From: an uncultured Caryophanales bacterium
Lineage (GTDB): Bacteria; Bacillota_I; Bacilli_A; RFN20; CAG-449
NCBI GenBank assembly: GCA_945929875.1
Contig: CAMEOO010000005.1
Span: 1-51,953, forward strand
DNA: 51,953 bases
Direction: 5' to 3'
Of the stretch, positions 27,727-37,600 are shown piece by piece. Below the pieces are notes generated by a model that was not told the origin of the DNA, did not search any database, and was given only the letters and a program-made list of their open reading frames with translations. A program made the translations under genes and the position numbers. Positions within the stretch are counted from its first letter, which is position 1, and each line of letters begins with the position of its first letter.

Positions 27727-29451
27727 TTACTTAGTTAATGATTCTAATTTTCTTTTATTTCTCATCGATTTTTTCTTTTTAATCAAATAATAACTTACAA
27801 ATCCAATGCAAATAGTTAGGGTTGCTCCAAGCACTAAATAATATGGTAACATATTTGTGTAAGCTTTAACTTGCCCCCACATAATGACTACTTGTTCATT
27901 AGCTTCTTCAAAATCATTCATTACTGCACATCTAGCTAAGGTATCTTGATCTGGGTATTGACACATTAGTTGATTTTCTGAATCTACATAAGGATAGATG
28001 ATAGGACTTTTTCCTTCAGAGATATTTTCTCCAAAGATATGTGATAAATCATAAGGCTTTGCCAATTCTTCTTCATCTATTTCTATTTCTTCAAAATAAT
28101 TAGAATCAGTTGGTAGATTTCCACATGAATCTGCGATGCATTGATAGAATTTATCATTATACATTACTATTGATCCTTCAACTTCTTCTTCAGATTCTTC
28201 ATCATAGTATGGTCCATAATATTCACTGCCTTCAAAGAAAGGGCTAATTCCATACCAAGAAGAAACTAAGTCAAAGACTTCATCGCAAGCGATAAATGAG
28301 GTATAACCGATATATTCCATATTTCTTTGAGCGTTCACTGGATCTGAGAGGAAATCGATAAATAATGTAGCTAACTCTTCATTTGCCCCTTTTGGCATCG
28401 TCCAAGCATCATACCAAACATTGCTTCCTTCTTCTGGTACATAATACTCAAGAACTTTATCTTGCTGCTCTAAAGCACAATCGATGGAATAAACCGCGTC
28501 TCCTGACCAAGCTAAATTCATTTTGATTTTCCCAGTAATAATATCATTTTTACCTGAGTCAACTTCAAATCCAAAGATATTCTTTTTTAAAGAAATTAAT
28601 TCATTTTTAACAAGATTAATTACTTCTGTAGGATTATCTTGGGTAATTACTAGATCAAATAAATTTTGAATCACTTTGTTGTATTTATTTCGAGCATTAT
28701 CAATTTCTTCTTGAGAAGTAGCTTCTTCCATCTCTTTTAAGAAAGCTTCTCTAGCTTGTAATGCAATATCTTCAACATCGCTATAAGGTGAGCCAGAATA
28801 AGCATGCATGAGTCCAACGACAAAAGTATCGCGCATCGAGTTTTTAATAGAAATTAAACTTTTATAATTTTCATCCCAGAAGACGTTCCAGGATCTCACA
28901 TCTTCTTGAATAGTTGGACTACAATTTGGATCGTAGATAATTCCTAGTGTCCCCCACATATAGCCAGCAGCATATTCATCTAGAGAAGTATCTTTAATAC
29001 CATCACCATTAGTATCAGCGTACATATCTTGAAGTTTTCCCCTTATTGGTTTAGAGGCATATTCATCATATAGAGGACAATCTTCTTTAATATTTAATGG
29101 AATTACTAGTTGCTCTCTTACCATTCTTTGAATCATGTAGTCAGAGGTGCATATTAAATCATAGGTTCCTTCAGGTTGTAAAGTAAATTGATTATACATC
29201 GTTTCGTTAGTGTCGTAAGTATAATAATTAACGTGGCAATTATAAGCTTCTTCAAATTCGCTGATCAACTCTTCATCAATATAATCTTGACAATTGTAAA
29301 TAGTTAAACTTTCACCTTTAAAATCTTTATTTACTTCTTGAAGTTTTGTTTTATTAACACTTTTATCAATTGATTGATTAAATGATATGCTGTAAGAAAA
29401 TAGCATACACAATGGAAGAAGACCTAATAAAGGTAAATATTTATTCTTCAT
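27727..29451 (-). CDS. potD: Spermidine/putrescine ABC transporter substrate-binding protein (PotD-like) with insertion and C-terminal TM anchor
   Basis: LTIYNCQDYIDEELISEFEEAYNCHVNYYTYDTNETMYNQF, DLICTSDYMIQRM, IYPYVDSENQLMCQYPDQDTLARCAVMNDF; C-terminal TM + KKKK. Start revised to ATG 29451 after GGAGGT. Confidence 0.9.
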   Translation of the reverse strand: MKNKYLPLLGLLPLCMLFSYSISFNQSIDKSVNKTKLQEVNKDFKGESLTIYNCQDYIDEELISEFEEAYNCHVNYYTYDTNETMYNQFTLQPEGTYDLICTSDYMIQRMVREQLVIPLNIKEDCPLYDEYASKPIRGKLQDMYADTNGDGIKDTSLDEYAAGYMWGTLGIIYDPNCSPTIQEDVRSWNVFWDENYKSLISIKNSMRDTFVVGLMHAYSGSPYSDVEDIALQAREAFLKEMEEATSQEEIDNARNKYNKVIQNLFDLVITQDNPTEVINLVKNELISLKKNIFGFEVDSGKNDIITGKIKMNLAWSGDAVYSIDCALEQQDKVLEYYVPEEGSNVWYDAWTMPKGANEELATLFIDFLSDPVNAQRNMEYIGYTSFIACDEVFDLVSSWYGISPFFEGSEYYGPYYDEESEEEVEGSIVMYNDKFYQCIADSCGNLPTDSNYFEEIEIDEEELAKPYDLSHIFGENISEGKSPIIYPYVDSENQLMCQYPDQDTLARCAVMNDFEEANEQVVIMWGQVKAYTNMLPYYLVLGATLTICIGFVSYYLIKKKKSMRNKRKLESLTK

Positions 29452-29452
29452 T

Positions 29453-30259
29453 TTAAATACCTCCATTTCTTTTTTTAACAATCATTTTCGCTTTATGATT
29501 GTTATATAGGGTATTTCCAATTACTACAAGAAGAACTAAAGCAAAGATAATAGTCGATAAAGCTCTAACTTCTGGAGGTATTGGATGCTTAGAGATAATC
29601 TTTTGAATATAAGTAGAAATAGTTTCAAAAGAAGGTTCTTTTAAATATTGAGTAATGACAAAATCATCTAAGGATAAAGTAAATGAAAGCATAAATCCTG
29701 AGAATATTCCTGGAAGAATTTCTGGAAGAATTACTTTATATAGAGCATATCTAGGTTTTGCGCCTAAATCTAAAGCTGCTTCGTAGGTAAATGGGTCCAT
29801 TTGCATCAGTTTTGGTTTGACATTTAAGTAAACAAAGGCAACAGTAAGAACCACATGTCCAATTAATAAAGTAAAGAAAGAAAACTTCCAAGAAAGAGCG
29901 ACCACTAAAACGGCAAGAGATAAAGCGATGACAATTTCAGCATTAACGACGGGAATTTGAGTCATCGTCTCAATCATTTTCTTTGCTCTTTTTGATGAGT
30001 AATATGATCCAATAGCACCAAGAGTTCCTAAAATTGTTGAAACGATTGCACTGACAAATGCAATTAAGAATGTATTTCCAACCGCGGTCATCAAGGCTTT
30101 ATTTCTAAATAAATCAACATATAATTGAAATGAAAATCCAGTCCATACTCCTACTTGATCAGAAACAGTGAAAGAAAACACTGCAAGAAGAAGAATCGGT
30201 AAATACATTATAATTAAGATTAAATAAATATAGCATTGAGCAAAAATTTTTCTTACCAT
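29453..30259 (-). CDS. potC: Spermidine/putrescine ABC transporter permease PotC
   Basis: Six-TM permease with EAALDLGAKPRYALYKVILPEILPGIFSGFMLSFTLSLDDFVIT. Confidence 0.94.
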   Translation of the reverse strand: MVRKIFAQCYIYLILIIMYLPILLLAVFSFTVSDQVGVWTGFSFQLYVDLFRNKALMTAVGNTFLIAFVSAIVSTILGTLGAIGSYYSSKRAKKMIETMTQIPVVNAEIVIALSLAVLVVALSWKFSFFTLLIGHVVLTVAFVYLNVKPKLMQMDPFTYEAALDLGAKPRYALYKVILPEILPGIFSGFMLSFTLSLDDFVITQYLKEPSFETISTYIQKIISKHPIPPEVRALSTIIFALVLLVVIGNTLYNNHKAKMIVKKRNGGI

Positions 30260-31050
30260 ATTGACTTTTTACCTCCTTCTTCATTAGAGAATTTACGAGA
30301 AATAACTACGCTTAATAAGATTAATAAAAGCATAATTAGAGCCATGAATGAACCGAAATTCCAATCAGATTGATTGAAGTATAAGTCGATATAACTACCG
30401 AATAAAACGACATTATATTCAGATAGAATATCAGAAATAACATAAGAGGAAATCGTAGGCATAAAGACCATCGTCGCACCAGATATAATTCCAGGAAGAG
30501 TTAAAGGTATAATAACCTTAACAAAATTTTGAACTGGATTTGCTCCTAAATCTGCGCCTGCTTCAATTTGACTTCGATCCATTTTTAACATTGTGGTATA
30601 CAAAGGCAAAATCGTAAATGGTAGATAGTTATAAACTAATCCGATTATGGTAGCTACTTCTGGATGAGAACCTCCTGATAAGCCAATCCAAGTCAATAAA
30701 TCTCTAGTTGCACCAGTTCTAATAACAAAGTTAATCCACATTGGCATAATAAATAAAGTAACTAATATAGCGGATTTATTGATTTTTTTATCTGCAAGGA
30801 AATAAGCGATAGGATAACCAATTAATAAGCATAAACCAGTATTAATTAATCCATATACAAGCGATATAACTAAAACATTAATATTCGTGGAATCAGAGAA
30901 AAACTTTATTAAATTATTAAAGCTAAATAATCCAGTAGCTTTATCAGTAAAAGCGTAAACTACAATTAAAATAATTGGACATATAACAAAGAATAAGAAG
31001 AAGAGAACGTAAGGAATAGAAAGATATTTTCTTTGAAATCTAAATTTCAT
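30253..31050 (-). CDS. potB: Spermidine/putrescine ABC transporter permease PotB
   Basis: EAGADLGANPVQNFVKVIIPLTLPGIISGATMVFMPTISSYVISDIL. Confidence 0.94.
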   Translation of the reverse strand: MKFRFQRKYLSIPYVLFFLFFVICPIILIVVYAFTDKATGLFSFNNLIKFFSDSTNINVLVISLVYGLINTGLCLLIGYPIAYFLADKKINKSAILVTLFIMPMWINFVIRTGATRDLLTWIGLSGGSHPEVATIIGLVYNYLPFTILPLYTTMLKMDRSQIEAGADLGANPVQNFVKVIIPLTLPGIISGATMVFMPTISSYVISDILSEYNVVLFGSYIDLYFNQSDWNFGSFMALIMLLLILLSVVISRKFSNEEGGKKSIW

Positions 31051-32557
31051 ATTTAGTAATATCTCCTTTTAACTTCAATTTGAGTTTACTAGGATTCACT
31101 TTTACGCTGACGATATCGTTAATATTCCATGTCCACTCAGTATCTACAACAAAGTCATCTTCATCTTCTGTTCTTACGATCACTTGATAGTGGTCTCCTT
31201 TATAAACCATTTCAATAATTTTTCCAGTAATATTACCTTCTTCTAAGTTGTCGCTAATGTCGACGTCACCCATATCAAATTCTACCGACACATCTGCATC
31301 AGTCAAATCGTATTTTTTTCCATCTGAACTAGCAAGATATCCTTCATCATCAATTGTAGAGCCTTTTAATAAAGTAGTGACATCACAATCCCAACTAGCT
31401 TCTGCAAAGACCACTTGATTATTTTTATTGATGTAACCCTCAAAAGCATTTGAAGAAATTTCTCTTTTCATGATGTGAATTAAATCAGGTTCAATCTTAA
31501 TACCTACTTCTTTATCAGTATCATACATTTTTGTGGATTGAACGATAACTTCGTTTTTACCCACCATAATAGTGTATTCATAGTGAATCCCTTTAAAGAT
31601 GCAATTAGTGATTTTTCCAACAGCTACTCCATCTTTTGGATTACAAATCTTGATATCCTCAGGACGAACGACAACATCAACTTTTTCGTGAATAGGATAT
31701 TCGTCAACACAATCCCATACTTTTCCAAGAAATCTGACTTTTAATTTATCATATATCGTTCCAACATAAATATTTGATTCACCAATAAAGTCAGCAACGA
31801 ATGCATTCTTTGGTTCATTATAAATATCGGTAGGAGTTCCTACTTGTTGAATCATTCCATCTTTCATAACTACGATCATATCTGACATAGTAAGAGCTTC
31901 TTCTTGGTCATGAGTGACATAAATAAAAGTAATACCTAATTTCTTATGCATTTCTTTTAATTCTAGTTGCATTTCTTTTCTCATTTTCAAATCTAATGCC
32001 CCTAAAGGTTCATCAAGTAAAAGAATTTCTGGTTCATTAACTATAGCTCTAGCGATTGCTACTCTTTGTTGTTGACCACCAGATAAAGTAGTAACGTTTC
32101 TCGATTCAAATTGTTCTAGATCAACTATCTTTAAAGCTCTAACGACTTTTTCATCAATTTCCTTTTGCGATAGGTGAACATATTTTACTTTTTCATTTCC
32201 TTTTTTATCTTTTACGACTTTTTTTACTTTCTTTAGTTTTAATCCAAAAGCAATATTATCGTAAACGTCTAGATGTGGAAATAATGCATAACGTTGGAAA
32301 ACGGTATTGACTGGCCTTTTATATGGAGGAAGTTGGGCGATGTCTTCTCCATTTAATAAAATCTTTCCACTTGTTGGAATTTCAAAACCCGCGATCATTC
32401 TTAATGTAGTGGTTTTTCCACAACCAGAAGGGCCTAAGAAAGTAACAAACTGGCCTCTTTTAACTGATAAATTGAAATTTTCAACAGCGAAGCTATCACC
32501 ATCATCAAATTTCTTATTAACATCAATTAATTCAATAATAATATCATCTCTATCCAT
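31040..32557 (-). CDS. potA: Spermidine/putrescine ABC transporter ATPase PotA, extended C-terminus
   Basis: FLGPSGCGKTTTLRMIAGFE, NTVFQRYALFPHLDVYDNIAFGLKLKK, LSGGQQQRVAIARAIVNEPEILLLDEPLGALDLKMR; C-terminal TOBE-like segments. Confidence 0.95.
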   Translation of the reverse strand: MDRDDIIIELIDVNKKFDDGDSFAVENFNLSVKRGQFVTFLGPSGCGKTTTLRMIAGFEIPTSGKILLNGEDIAQLPPYKRPVNTVFQRYALFPHLDVYDNIAFGLKLKKVKKVVKDKKGNEKVKYVHLSQKEIDEKVVRALKIVDLEQFESRNVTTLSGGQQQRVAIARAIVNEPEILLLDEPLGALDLKMRKEMQLELKEMHKKLGITFIYVTHDQEEALTMSDMIVVMKDGMIQQVGTPTDIYNEPKNAFVADFIGESNIYVGTIYDKLKVRFLGKVWDCVDEYPIHEKVDVVVRPEDIKICNPKDGVAVGKITNCIFKGIHYEYTIMVGKNEVIVQSTKMYDTDKEVGIKIEPDLIHIMKREISSNAFEGYINKNNQVVFAEASWDCDVTTLLKGSTIDDEGYLASSDGKKYDLTDADVSVEFDMGDVDISDNLEEGNITGKIIEMVYKGDHYQVIVRTEDEDDFVVDTEWTWNINDIVSVKVNPSKLKLKLKGDITKYEI

Positions 32558-32578
32558 TTACATACTCCTCCATCTTAT

Positions 32579-33115
32579 CTAGAAATTAGGTGGGCTTGAT
32601 ACCCAAATTATTTTACAAATCTTATCTTTAACATTTTTTAAGTAATGATTCTTTATCGAATCATAATAAAAGGATTCTCCTTTTTTAATTCTATAACTCT
32701 TTTTATCCATACATAGAAGTACTTCTCCTTCTAATACGTAGCCAAACTCCTGCCCTTCATGTGGGTAATCTAAATCAGTTTGGCAATTAGGTTGAATCGT
32801 AACAATTATTGGTTCCATCTCATTTTTTTGTGAATTTGTGATAAGCCAAGTTATACTGTATCCAGGATTTTCTTTAATAAAGTAATCATCTTTTTTAAAT
32901 ACGATTTGCTCTTCTTGTTTTTCTTCTTCAAAAAAGTCGCTTAAATTTGTTCCAAGAGCTTTTACAATATCTTCAAGAGTAGAAATTGAAGGCTCGGTCA
33001 AATCATTTTCAAGTTGTGAAATGTAACCTTTAGTTAATTCCACTCGATTAGCAAGCTCTTCTTGAGTAAGATTGTACATTGTTCTTAGATCTTTAATCTT
33101 CTTTCCTATCTTCAA
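32579..33115 (-). CDS. XRE-family regulator with C-terminal cupin domain, first gene of pot operon
   Basis: KIGKKIKDLRTMYNLTQEELANRVELTKGYISQLENDLTEPSISTLEDIVKALG HTH; YPHEGQEFGYVLEGEVLLCMDKKSYRIKKGESFYYDS cupin. TTG start 33115 fits the AGGTGATC site better than the track start 33124. Confidence 0.92.
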   Translation of the reverse strand: MKIGKKIKDLRTMYNLTQEELANRVELTKGYISQLENDLTEPSISTLEDIVKALGTNLSDFFEEEKQEEQIVFKKDDYFIKENPGYSITWLITNSQKNEMEPIIVTIQPNCQTDLDYPHEGQEFGYVLEGEVLLCMDKKSYRIKKGESFYYDSIKNHYLKNVKDKICKIIWVSSPPNF

Positions 33116-33151
33116 ATAGATCACCTCACAAAGTTTTACAATTTTAAATAA

Positions 33152-33174
33152 AAAGTTTAGAATCTTTAAACTTT
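33152..33174. promoter_or_regulatory. Candidate operator for the XRE-cupin regulator
   Basis: AAAGTTTA-GAATCTT-TAAACTTT inverted repeat 37 bp upstream of the regulator start; a further AAAGTTTTA lies at about 33130. Confidence 0.4.
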
Positions 33175-33429
33175 ACGTGAAAAATTATATATATAGACTG
33201 TTGATATTGCAATATAATTTTTTTGATTTTTTCAAAAAGATGTTCGCGGATATTTCCACTATTTTTATTAGAACGAATAGAAAAATAATATATATTAAAA
33301 AAAACATTATTTTTTCATAGAAAATGAGATTTTTTGATAAAAAAAGATTTATTCAATTAATACTGGATCATTTTTATTTATGTCTTTTTTTTACATAGTC
33401 TTAATGATAAAATAAACAATAGGTGAAAA

Positions 33430-34341
33430 GTGATGAATTCTGTAACTATTACTATTGATGATAAAACGCTATCTAAAATGGAAAATTTCTATCTTGAAAA
33501 CATTTCTTATGGTGGAGGAGACTACATTCTTTGGAAATGTAGAACTATCGATAATGTCAATATTACTATTTATTCTTCAAAAAAAGGAATTAAGGCCTTA
33601 TTTACTGGCGAGAAAGCTTTAGATGAAGCAAGGATTTGGGATTTAAATTCCTCTATCAATCAAAAAAAAGAAAAAAAAGAATACTCATGGTTATATTTAA
33701 ATGATCAAATCGGTTCAGATGAAGTAGGCACCGGAGACTTTTTTGGACCAGTAATCGTAGTTGCTTCCTACGTAAAAAAAGATGATATTCCTACATTAAT
33801 TGAATTAAAAGTGAACGATTCAAAAAAATTATCGGATGAAAAGATCTTGGATGTAGTACCAAGATTACTAAACCTTGTTACTTTTAGTAAATTAACGTTA
33901 TCTAATGAAAAATATAATTCATTAATTAATAAAGGCTATTCGATGAATAAAATTAAAGCTATTCTTCATAATCATGCTTTATTAAAAGTAAAAGAAAAAA
34001 TCTGCAATGAAAATATCCCTTGTTTTATCGATCAATTTTGCGATATTGATTTATATTACTCTTATTTGCAATATGAAGAAAAAATCATTACCAAAAACAT
34101 CACTTTTAAAACAAAAGGAGAATCTCAATTTCCTTCAGTCGCCGTGAGTTCAATGATTGCTAGATATTGCTTTTTAAAAGAAATGGAAGTTATAGAAAAT
34201 AGATATCAAGTTAAAATACCAAAAGGAGCGGGGTTAAAAGTAGATAATTTTGCAAAAGAATTTCTACAAAAATATGGATTAGATGAGCTTAAAAAGATCA
34301 GTAAAACTAATTTTAGAAATTATGAGAACTTAAATAAATAA
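33430..34341 (+). CDS. rnhC: Ribonuclease HIII
   Basis: LNDQIGSDEVGTGDFFGPVIVVASYV, VNDSKKLSDEKI, FKTKGESQFPSVAVSSMIARYCFL, N-terminal TBP-like domain. Confidence 0.95.
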   Translation: MMNSVTITIDDKTLSKMENFYLENISYGGGDYILWKCRTIDNVNITIYSSKKGIKALFTGEKALDEARIWDLNSSINQKKEKKEYSWLYLNDQIGSDEVGTGDFFGPVIVVASYVKKDDIPTLIELKVNDSKKLSDEKILDVVPRLLNLVTFSKLTLSNEKYNSLINKGYSMNKIKAILHNHALLKVKEKICNENIPCFIDQFCDIDLYYSYLQYEEKIITKNITFKTKGESQFPSVAVSSMIARYCFLKEMEVIENRYQVKIPKGAGLKVDNFAKEFLQKYGLDELKKISKTNFRNYENLNK

Positions 34342-34373
34342 ACATTCATAAGATAATTATTGTTATATTTTAT

Positions 34374-34403
34374 AAAAGAGTAGCAGAATTTTGCTACTCT
34401 TTT
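34374..34403. terminator. Bidirectional Rho-independent terminator
   Basis: AAAGAGTAGCA-GAATT-TTGCTACTCTTT with T-rich flank on both strands between convergent genes. Confidence 0.8.
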
Positions 34404-34415
34404 ATATTATCTAAT

Positions 34416-34595
34416 TTATTGTTTTTTATTATTACTACCTATAACAAAAATCGTACATGCAAAACCTGCAATCATTGTACATAATATCGCTGTAAATTCA
34501 CAAGGCATTATCGTCGATCCAAGGTAAAATCCTAAGATAGATGCGATAATCATAATCGCTATTGATATTGTTGTTTTGAGGATAATAGATTTCAT
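34416..34595 (-). CDS. Small membrane protein, 59 aa, two predicted TM helices
   Basis: Reverse-strand ORF MKSIILKTTISIAIMIIASILGFYLGSTIMPCEFTAILCTMIAGFACTIFVIGSNNKKQ*, 21 bp after the giant repeat gene, ending before the terminator. Below the 60-aa track cutoff. Confidence 0.6.
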   Translation of the reverse strand: MKSIILKTTISIAIMIIASILGFYLGSTIMPCEFTAILCTMIAGFACTIFVIGSNNKKQ

Positions 34596-34616
34596 ATTAA
34601 CTTCTTTATATCATTT

Positions 34617-37600
34617 TTAGACTAAATCTAAACTAGAATATTTCATCATTTCAACGCTTGGCATTGAAGAATAATCTAAATCTACTCCATAACTATTCAA
34701 AGTAAATTGTCCTTCTGCTTTGACTACTTTATAAATAGAAACGTCAATTCCTAATGTTTTTAAATAATATTCTCCATTATAATTAACTAAGCCAAATTTC
34801 AATGTTGTTCCATCGTCAAATATCGAAGCTACACATCCTAAATTTACTCCAAGAGTATAGTTTAGTTTATCTTCACTTACTGAATAACTATTAATAGCAT
34901 TATCTTTCTTTGACGCTGCAATTGAAGAGCCTGCAAACTTATCGATAAAGGATTGATCAAATTTAGTTAACCATACAAATGCGTTTAAAAAATCATTTAA
35001 GAATGCTTCTTGAGAGGAATATGACAATGTTTCATACATCATTGCATTTCCATATGTTTTTATTCCTAGCCAATTAGTTCCGGTCACTTTCCAAGTTTCG
35101 TATTCTCTTCTACATAACACTGTTCCATCTTTAGATAGATAAATATAAGAAGTAATATAATCGCCTCTAACTCCACCTTCTGATTTACTTAATGATCCAA
35201 GGGCAGATTTACCATCAGTAATTAATGAGTTTGTATCAGTAGTAAGTTTTATATATCCACTAGGAGTACCATTTTCATCAAGTTCAAGAAGGAGTTTATC
35301 TACTTTCATTCCAAGTTTAACTAAACTGATAACATTTAAATTAATTGTACCACTGAGATCATACTTACAAGCGTTTATCGTATTCATTGCGCCATTTGAA
35401 AGAATCTCCAAATCACTTAGATAAATGCAATTATCGGTAGAAATTGTAAAGTCTACATAATCATTAAAGTGCAAAGAACATTCATATGAATTCTTTTCAT
35501 CAATGGTTCCTACCCCATCTATTTGAATAAACTTCTTATCATTTTCATTAATATAGTGGCTTATAGTTCCATCAAAGTAATTATCAAATTTACAAATGAC
35601 ATTATCTTCTTGAACATCTAGGAATAATTTGTCATTTAATCTTAGTCCTAAAACTACTTTTAATATAGATACAAATTGATCAAATGAATTAATACTAGCT
35701 TCATCAAATGCACTAGAATCATCAAATGATAAGATGACACTTGGGTCAAGTTCTAATATATTTTTGATTACTCTCATCACTTCTAGATTTAAGCCATATT
35801 TTCCATTATTGAAAGGACCTTGGGCTAATTTAGTTAAAATGACATCAATCGCTCTCGCGGCATCTGATTTTGCCACATAAATATTTAAACCGATTAATTG
35901 GTTATACATTACATTGTGTAAATAAACAAAATTATTTTGATAAGAAATTGTTCCAGTAAATATTTGACTTCTAGTTAATACTTCAGAAACTAATTTTTCC
36001 TCATCCAGAGTCAATGTAATAGTAAGCTTAGCGTTATCTTTATCAGTATAATCATATTTAGCTATCGCATCGATATAATATGAAATATCGCTACTAGAAA
36101 ATTTCATATTCAAATCAAGGTAACCTTGATCTAAATAGAAGTAATCTTTAGCATCTTGGCAATACTCGATAATCTTCTTAAAGTCATCGTAAACTAAATA
36201 ATCTAAAGAATCATCTACTTGAACAACATTGTTAAATTCTTGAAGAATAGCATTTGCTTCATAGAAATCTGACGATAATAAGTATCCTAGATCTGTTGGT
36301 GAAACTTCAAAACTATAATTTGAGTTGTCAAAGATGAAGTTAACCAATAAGCCGTTTTCTTTTGATTTAATCGCGGAAATATATTCAGATAAATAGTATA
36401 CTGCTTCTGAAATTTTATTTTCTTCTTTCGTTTGATTTGGTGAATAATCAATCAATACATTAATATCTTCTATTAATAAATCAATATCATTTAAAGATAA
36501 CTTAGCTAAAATACTTCCATATTCAAAATAGATTACATCATTAATATATGTTAGAACAATAAGATGATTATTTCCTTGATATTCGATATTCAAATCAACA
36601 GAAACATTCATATTAGAATCAATTTTTATGGTTGAATTAAAAATCATATCTTCAATAACAAAATTTAATTCTACTAGATAGCCTTCATAATCAAGAACAT
36701 CAAAGATCATATTAGTAATCCAGGTGAAATCACTAGTCACATCGACATAGACGTAATCATCTTCCCTAATTATCTTACTTATTTCATAGTTAGATGAAAT
36801 TACTAGGTTTACAGAGTAATCTTCATAGATGAAGTTAACTTTGATATCACTATTTTCTTCTTCTATATAGCTTACTTGATAGTTTTCATAGCTAAATAGA
36901 TAGCCACCTGTAGTTTTTTCTACATCTAAACATGACAAGTATTGTCCATTAATAATATCTTTTACTAGTTTAATTACATCGATATTTGTTTCTACTTCTT
37001 CAGCATTAAAGACTTGATCATAGATTCCTAGATTGTATCTTTCATCGATTACTTTAAAGCTATTCTTTAATGAATCAATTAATATTGTTTCATCATTTTC
37101 TACTAGATACTTAATTCCTACTTGATAGTTATCGTATCTTACTTCTAAGTAGACATTATCTTCTACTTTAGAGATTTCTACTTCGATAGTCTTTTCTTGA
37201 TAGTTGACGTTTAACTTACTATAGATATTATCTTTTCCTAAGTAAATTACTTCACCACTTATTCTTACTTCATTGATAATTACATCAAGAAGTCCATTTA
37301 AGTGATTATTTGTATAATCCTCATATATACGTTTTGACATATCGACGATTTTGTTAAAGTCATCTAGACCTAAGTAGGATTCTTCTACCACGATACTTTC
37401 TATTACTTCTTTACTTTCACTTAAGTGTAAGACTAATTCATATAAATCAGTAACTGTTAATGTTAAGCCTTCATTATATGTTAAGTTGACGTTATAGACT
37501 TCTTCACTTACATTAAAGACTAATGATAAATCATTACTTAGAGTAATAGATCTAACGTATTCACTTACTTTGATAATACTTTCATTTACCTCTGAGCTTT

